Part shown: in pieces, positions 22,470 to 26,454 of the stretch
Layout of the letters: each line of letters starts with the position of its first letter
Position numbering within the stretch: the first letter of the stretch is position 1
DNA from: Pinguiococcus pyrenoidosus
Lineage: Eukaryota > Sar > Pinguiophyceae > Pinguiochrysidales > Pinguiochrysidaceae
DNA length: 26,454 nt
Assembly (NCBI GenBank): GCA_019677205.1
Contig: JAAMXY010000796.1
Location: forward strand, 1 to 26,454
Direction: 5' to 3'
Made by a program: the position numbers and the translations under genes
Notes under the pieces: generated by a model
The model's database searches: none
What the model was told of the DNA's origin: nothing
Seen by the model: only the letters and a program-made list of their open reading frames with translations

Positions 22470-22692
22470 CTCCTTATCCTTTTCACGGTGGAGATGGGAG
22501 CCAGGCCCTGCTGGAAAGGCCATCACCAGGCAAACGAAATCTTCGCTTTCTCTTGCATTCACCACCTCTAGAAGTTGGACTCCGTAGGGAAGCCTGCCAT
22601 TCGGCCACCAAGATCTCATCCTCACCTTCGGCTGCCAACTGCTCCGCATCCAGGAAGCGTTCGGCCTGAGCCCAGGAGCGCCAGGGGATGTG
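22470..22692 (-). pseudogene. Possible frameshifted protein-kinase-like relic
   Basis: Read on the minus strand, one frame (about 22692-22588) gives an Ala/Glu-rich helix-like run, AERFLDAEQLAAEGEDEIL followed by VAEWQASL. About one base out of frame (about 22586-22470) it continues as YGVQLLEVV, EDFVCLVM and a Gly/Pro/His-Leu-His stretch. Together these resemble the alphaC helix through hinge of an AGC-type kinase N-lobe. There is no glycine loop, VAIK lysine, HRD or DFG motif, and stops lie close by. This is pattern-level evidence, and chance in GC-rich DNA is a real alternative. Confidence 0.22.
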
Positions 22693-22758
22693 TGCTCCAT
22701 CAAGCTACTTCCTTTTATCGTGCTCAGGCGTTTGCCATCTCCCCACATCTTTGAATAC

Positions 22759-22857
22759 TGGAAGAACTGGAAGAACAGGAAGAACTGGAAGAACTGGAAG
22801 AACTGGAAGAACTGGAAGAACTGGAAGAACTGGAAGAACTGGAAGAAGTGGAAGAAA
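22759..22857 (+). repeat. 9-bp minisatellite, TGGAAGAAC x 11
   Basis: Eleven contiguous 9-base units are present. Eight are identical; unit 3 starts with A instead of T, and units 10 and 11 end in G and A. The array lies between convergent genes, beyond both stop codons. Because the unit is a multiple of three, it is open in several frames, giving (GRT)n or (WKN)n forward and (VLP)n or (SSS)n in reverse. None of these looks like a real gene. Confidence 0.97.
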
Positions 22858-23007
22858 CACGCGCATACATACCGTCACACGTACAAACCAAAGAAACTCG
22901 CACAAACACTGTACGCCGAGATGCATGGGCGTACTTTACGAACAACAGACCGAACACGTGCGCCGAAGAAGGTGCTGCATGGCCTTCTGGCGTGGCGTTA
23001 GACGTAG

Positions 23008-23043
23008 GCTTCGACATCAGCTTCGACATGGCCTTCGACATGG
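23008..23043 (+). repeat. Three-copy 12-bp repeat GCTTCGACATGG
   Basis: The units are GCTTCGACATCA, GCTTCGACATGG and CCTTCGACATGG in tandem, ending 39 bases downstream of the PARP stop in the sense of that gene. It would lie in the PARP 3' UTR. A more degenerate unit may precede it. Confidence 0.8.
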
Positions 23044-23082
23044 CCCGAGGCAACGGACAGAGACTTGGCCGACCTCAGACCC

Positions 23083-25787
23083 TTAGTAGCGGAAGCGGAG
23101 CACGTATCGAATGCTGTGCTGGCTTTCCTTGTAGATCAGAAACTCGTTGTGGTGGAAGCTGGAGTTGACGGACGCACTGCTGCTGGCTGCCGCCGGCACT
23201 TCGATGTTTCTGCCGTTGAGATTCACCGTCGTCTGGGTGCCTCGAGGCTGCTTCGTTCCGACGGCAAGAACGGAGTCGAAGCCGTTGGGAGCCTTCCGAA
23301 GGCTGGGATCGTCCCTCGTGATGCGGTGAATGTTGCCGAGCGCCACCTCGGCGATGAACATGATTCCAGTCCTGTTGGAAGTCCGGACGTAGCTCAGGCT
23401 CTTCTCCTGCATGTCGGCGAAGTAGATTCCGCGGCCCACACGCCCGCCCGAGTGCGGCATGATTCGCAACCCGCTCTTGAGAATCGCCGCCACCACTGCG
23501 ACGTTCGTGCCGTGCCAGAGCAGCTTGCGCTCCACGAGGTCGTCGTGCGCCTTGAAGCGCTTCTCCTCGCCGTGGCGCCTCACCCGCCAGACCGTCTCGA
23601 GGCGGCAGCGGTTCGCGGGGACACTGACGTACTTTTGCAAGACCTTGTACTCCGGATCGCTGGGAGGCAGCAGCTCGAGGTCGGCCTCCAGCTGCTGATA
23701 CTTCAGTTCGGCGGGGTGCACTTGCTGGACAGACGTGTCCGCAGCCGCCGTCATCCCCTGCGCCATCGCAATGTCGCTGAGCACGTTCAGCATGTCGAAC
23801 TTCTCCTGGAGCTTGTCCGCGGTGTCGATGATGGGAGGCTTGGAGAAGCCGAAGGAGTGCGGGATGATGGTGTAGAAGTCGCTGCAGCAGTCCGTGAGCT
23901 CCTTCCGGCTCGCTCCTCGCTGCAGCGCGGACTGCAGTTCCTCGAGCGCCTCGAAGCCGCGCTGGACCTGCGCCTGCGACAAGGCGCCGAGCGGAAGCTT
24001 CTCCGGGTCGATGTTCATGTCCTTCATGCTGGTGTTGAACATGTCCTCGCTGAAAATCAGCTCCATCAGGGACTGCGTCTCCCTGTCCAGCGAGCAGGAG
24101 ACGGGGCCTTTCAGGGCCGGGCCTTTCCCGGCCGGCGTGTTTGGCGCGGAGGTGTCCTCGCGCTTCATCTCGACGAGGCAGTACTTCCCGCGCTTGGGCT
24201 TGATCTCCGCGCGGTCGTCCCAAGGGACCCCCGTCTTGGATTGGAACTTCTTGCAGAAGAGTTGGAAGGCGTGGTCGGAGTCGACCGGACCCACGATCTG
24301 CGTCTGGCCGGCCGCGCCCACGCGGCCCCACTTGGTGAAGAGCGACACGCCAAGCGGCGTCTCGATCAGCTGGGCCTTGTAGTACCTGGTCCCGGTGCAA
24401 GCGAACGAGCGGTCAGGACCAACAAGGCGAGGGAGCGAGGGATTATGGAGCACCGCGTGCAAGCCGCGCCGCCCAGCAGGCTGGGAACTTACTTGTTGTT
24501 GTTCTCGCCGATGTTGGTCTGGTTGAGCATGTACTCCAGGCCCTGGAAGACTGTGCCGCTCTGCAGATGCGGCGGTGCGCCTGGATCCACCTGGCCGGCA
24601 GCCGTCTGCGCCGAGCTCTTCGCGGATGCCAGGGACGCGGTCGGACTGGACTTCTGCATGGCGCCGCGGGCCTTGACCATCCGGATGGGCGTGGAGGGGG
24701 ACTGCGGGTCTGGCTTGACGCTCTTGGCCGGCGACGAGCTGGGCTTCACCTTCGTCGAAGGCGACGGGTCCGGCTTCGCAGCCTTTGCAGACGGCGCGGC
24801 CTGGGCAGGCGGCGCGGCCTGGGCAGACGGCGCGGCCTGGGCAGACGGCGCGGCCTGGGCGGGCGCCTGGCCCGCCATGAACTGCGCCGGCGGCGGAGGC
24901 GGCATCGACGCCGCTCCCGCGCGCGTCAGGCGGCTGATGGGGCGCACCTTGCCGGAGTGCGTGTTGGTCTGCTGCATGTGGAGCAGATCGACGTGGTAGG
25001 TGAAGCCGCTGCTGTCGCTGTGCACGAAGCGAGAGGACAGCTGCGCGTTGGGGTGCTTCTGGTAGCTGTCGTAGAGCTCCTCCACCTCCTTGTTGTTGTC
25101 CTCGTCGTAGGCATACCAGCCGTCGGGCTTGCCCAGCGGGTCCCGCTGCAGGAAGTAGTGCCAGAGCACGTTGGAGGCGATCTTGAAGGGCACGGAGCGG
25201 GTGCACTTGTACTTCTTGGCGACGGGCGGCTCGTCCTTGTCCGCCCATTCGAGGCCGCTCTTGCTCTGGAAGGTCCTCTCGAAGGACGTCTCGGCCTCCT
25301 CGAGGAACAGGGGTCCTTCCAGCTTGCATTGGCCGCTGGTGCCCGTGCGGCCCCATCTGGTGAACACGTAGTAGTGCTTGCTGGCGGCGCTCCGAGCGGT
25401 CCGGCGGCGCTTGCCGGCGGTGCTCTCGCTGCTGTTCTCCAGCAGCTGCATCACATAGTACTTGTCCATGTTCCTGCTGGGGTCCACGAGCTCCAGCTTG
25501 GCGTAGCGGTCGCCATGCACAGTGGCCGTGGCGGCCAGGGCGGCGTTCGCCACAGCGACGCCGTCGTCCAGCTCCATGGGGTTGGAGCTGGCACTGGGCG
25601 GCGCGACGCCGCTGAGGCCGGTTTTCACCGCCGGCGACTTCTTCGGCGACGCCTTGGTCTTCTTGGGAGAGGGGCTGCTGGGCGGCTTGGCGGCATTCCT
25701 CTTGCGGCTCCTGGGCGCCTCGGGCGCCTGGGCCGGTTGCGGCGGCTCCGCCTTGGCGCGAAGTCGGGAGCTGCGTCTGGTGGACAT
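23083..25787 (-). CDS. Poly(ADP-ribose) polymerase with WGR-WWE-WGR architecture (two exons, 865 aa)
   Basis: This enzyme would transfer ADP-ribose from NAD+ to proteins or DNA ends, most likely in the nucleus at DNA breaks. Exon 1 is 25787-24493 and exon 2 is 24385-23083. Order: basic Pro/Ser/Lys tail with SPKK motifs (1-60); WGR1 ~95-195 (W145-G146-R147); WWE ~197-289, with YHVDLLHMQQTN; Ala/Pro-rich linker 290-410; WGR2 ~412-510 (W451-G452-R453); helical regulatory domain ~528-650; catalytic domain ~651-865. The catalytic triad is H723 (LLWHGT), Y753 (GRGIYFAD) and E846 (HHNEFLIY), the H-Y-E set of polymer-forming PARPs. It lacks the zinc fingers and BRCT of PARP1, so it is closer to PARP2/3 with an added WWE and a second WGR. 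The ATG follows an in-frame TAG at 25833-25835 and has G at -3. Confidence 0.93.
24386..24492 (-). other. Intron of the PARP gene
   Basis: This 107-bp phase-2 intron has a perfect GTAAGT donor and an acceptor ending in CAG. Splicing AA to G forms K432 and joins ...GENNN to YYKAQLIE, which restores the second WGR domain. The donor overlaps an in-frame TAA, so read-through would end the protein right after exon 1. Confidence 0.93.
24787..24858 (-). repeat. 18-bp tandem repeat in the PARP linker, four copies (AQAAPS-type)
   Basis: Four consecutive 18-base units (plus-strand unit GCAGACGGCGCGGCCTGG, one unit with a single A-to-G change) encode Ala-Gln-Ala-Ala-Pro-Ser hexapeptides around residues 308-335. 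They lie in the disordered linker between WWE and WGR2. A degenerate partial unit follows. Confidence 0.9.
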
Positions 25788-26454
25788 GTCGCGTCTGGGG
25801 CCTGGGCAGCACTGGCGGCGGAGAGCTCTGGCCTAGGAAGTGGAGCTCTGGGCAGATGGGCGCTGGGCGGAGGGGCGGCGGAGACTCTGGCGCGGAAGAA
25901 TCTTTTCTTCAACGGGCGCTGGAACGGATCCGGAGTTGGGCCCACTTCGCGACAGCTGACTCCGACGCGCTGTGCAAGCTGAAACATGGCCGAATACGAG
26001 CGCCCGAAGATTCGAGAGAGGAAAGGTGGGGTGAATGCCACGTACAATGGGGTAATAGAGAGCGATGTCACAAGATTCTGTCACAACCGAATGGTGAACT
26101 TCGAAACTTCAAACAAGGAGATAACAAAGCGGCGTGGCGCGGGGCCGACACCGCGCGACACGGCGACACGCCGGGAAATGCGGAAGTAGGCTTGCGGAAG
26201 AAAAGTGGGCGCTGGAACGACGGGAAGAGGATGAAGAAGGGCACTGGCCTTGCAGCAAGCTACCCAGGTCCTTCCTGCCTCTAAGAGATCAACCTGACGG
26301 CGCGCTTGTCGTCTAGCTATATCATCATCATAGCAGTTGCTTCAATGGATCAGTTTGTTTGATGCGGCGCATCAGTTGATGCATGAACTACGTCGATGGC
26401 GCAGTTCGGCGTGTCAGATTGACACGTCAGATTGACATGTCTGAGACATGTCAA
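25788..26454. promoter_or_regulatory. Upstream region of the PARP gene to the window edge
   Basis: There is no convincing gene in these 667 bp. Small open frames on both strands lack recognisable motifs. The region presumably holds the PARP promoter and 5' UTR. The 13-base motif seen upstream of two other genes is not present here in exact form. The last ~45 bases are a cluster of short direct and inverted repeats, listed separately. Confidence 0.5.
26411..26454. repeat. Cluster of nested palindromes and direct repeats
   Basis: TTGACATGTCT (26432-26442) and AGACATGTCAA (26444-26454) form a perfect 11-bp inverted repeat around a single G. Just before it, GTGTCA and TGACAC (26411-26425) pair around GAT, and GTCAGATTGAC occurs twice (26413-26423 and 26426-26436). 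The cluster runs up to the window edge, so its full extent is unknown. Confidence 0.85.

Larger units (their letters stand above)
22154..23082. other. Convergent intergenic spacer between the oxygenase and PARP genes
   Basis: This 929-bp space lies downstream of both flanking genes and so holds both 3' UTRs. It contains a possible kinase-like relic, an 11-copy 9-bp minisatellite and a three-copy 12-bp repeat. I see nothing recognisable in 22154-22469. Open frames across it on both strands have no recognisable product, and several are only the minisatellite read in different phases. Confidence 0.65.

Noticed and set aside
22308-22748. A 146-codon minus-strand frame in the spacer as an intact gene
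   Set aside because: It has no complete domain. Only part of it resembles kinase sequence, and that continues out of frame, so it is treated as a possible relic.
22759-22857. The tandem array as a CRISPR-like structure
   Set aside because: Units are 9 bp and contiguous with no spacers, in a eukaryotic intergenic region.
22688-23086. Small frames encoding (GRT)n, (WKN)n, (VLP)n or poly-Ser
   Set aside because: They are the 9-bp minisatellite read in different phases. A repeat whose unit is a multiple of three is open by construction.
23065-24999. A 644-codon plus-strand frame antisense to PARP exon 2
   Set aside because: It is rich in Arg, Leu, Val and Ala, has no domain, and mirrors the codon pattern of the opposite GC-rich coding strand. 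The 471-codon plus-strand frame at 24567-25982 was rejected for the same reason.
23083-25812. A single minus-strand open frame of 909 codons covering the whole PARP locus
   Set aside because: Its last ~433 codons are the real PARP exon 2, but upstream of the splice acceptor it reads the intron and exon 1 in a wrong frame, giving Arg/Gln/Ala-rich sequence with no domains. The spliced model with WGR1 and WWE explains the locus.
25986-26189. A 67-codon plus-strand frame upstream of PARP
   Set aside because: It starts with ATG but has no recognisable motif, and its length is within chance for the local composition.

Overview
The window is nuclear DNA from a GC-rich, intron-poor microbial eukaryote. 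Three lines of evidence support this: short GT-AG introns (107-135 bp) interrupt two genes; the protein families are eukaryote-only (THO complex subunit, HERC-class HECT ligase, WGR-type PARP); and there are no Shine-Dalgarno sites or operons. The long coding runs, compact intergenic spaces and homopolymer-rich linkers (poly-Gln, poly-Gly, acidic runs) would suit a protist or alga such as a stramenopile, haptophyte or red alga. The sequence alone does not fix the lineage.

Layout, left to right. Positions 1-354 hold an AT-rich edge and then the GC-rich leader of the first gene. Positions 355-1812 (+, three exons) encode a THOC6-like WD40 protein. Only 105 bp later the stop codon of a convergent giant gene begins: 1918-20274 (-) is one uninterrupted 6118-residue reading frame for a HERC-class HECT ubiquitin ligase carrying three SPRY domains, two UBA domains, a split MIB/HERC2 domain, an SH3-like domain and a C-terminal HECT domain. 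A 658-bp divergent promoter region separates it from a 2-oxoglutarate/Fe(II) oxygenase-like gene (20933-22153, +). A 929-bp convergent spacer follows, with a 9-bp minisatellite, a short 12-bp repeat and a possible kinase-like relic. Positions 23083-25787 (-, two exons) encode an 865-residue PARP ordered WGR-WWE-WGR-regulatory-catalytic. The remaining 667 bp are its upstream region and end in a cluster of palindromes.

The four genes do not form an obvious pathway. They cover mRNA export (THOC6), ubiquitin transfer (HECT), a probable hydroxylase, and DNA-damage-type ADP-ribosylation (PARP). The most unusual features are the PARP domain order, the insertion that splits the MIB/HERC2 module, a 13-bp motif repeated upstream of two different start codons, and the 11-copy 9-bp minisatellite. 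I found no mobile element with recognisable coding capacity, no tRNA or rRNA, and no CRISPR array.
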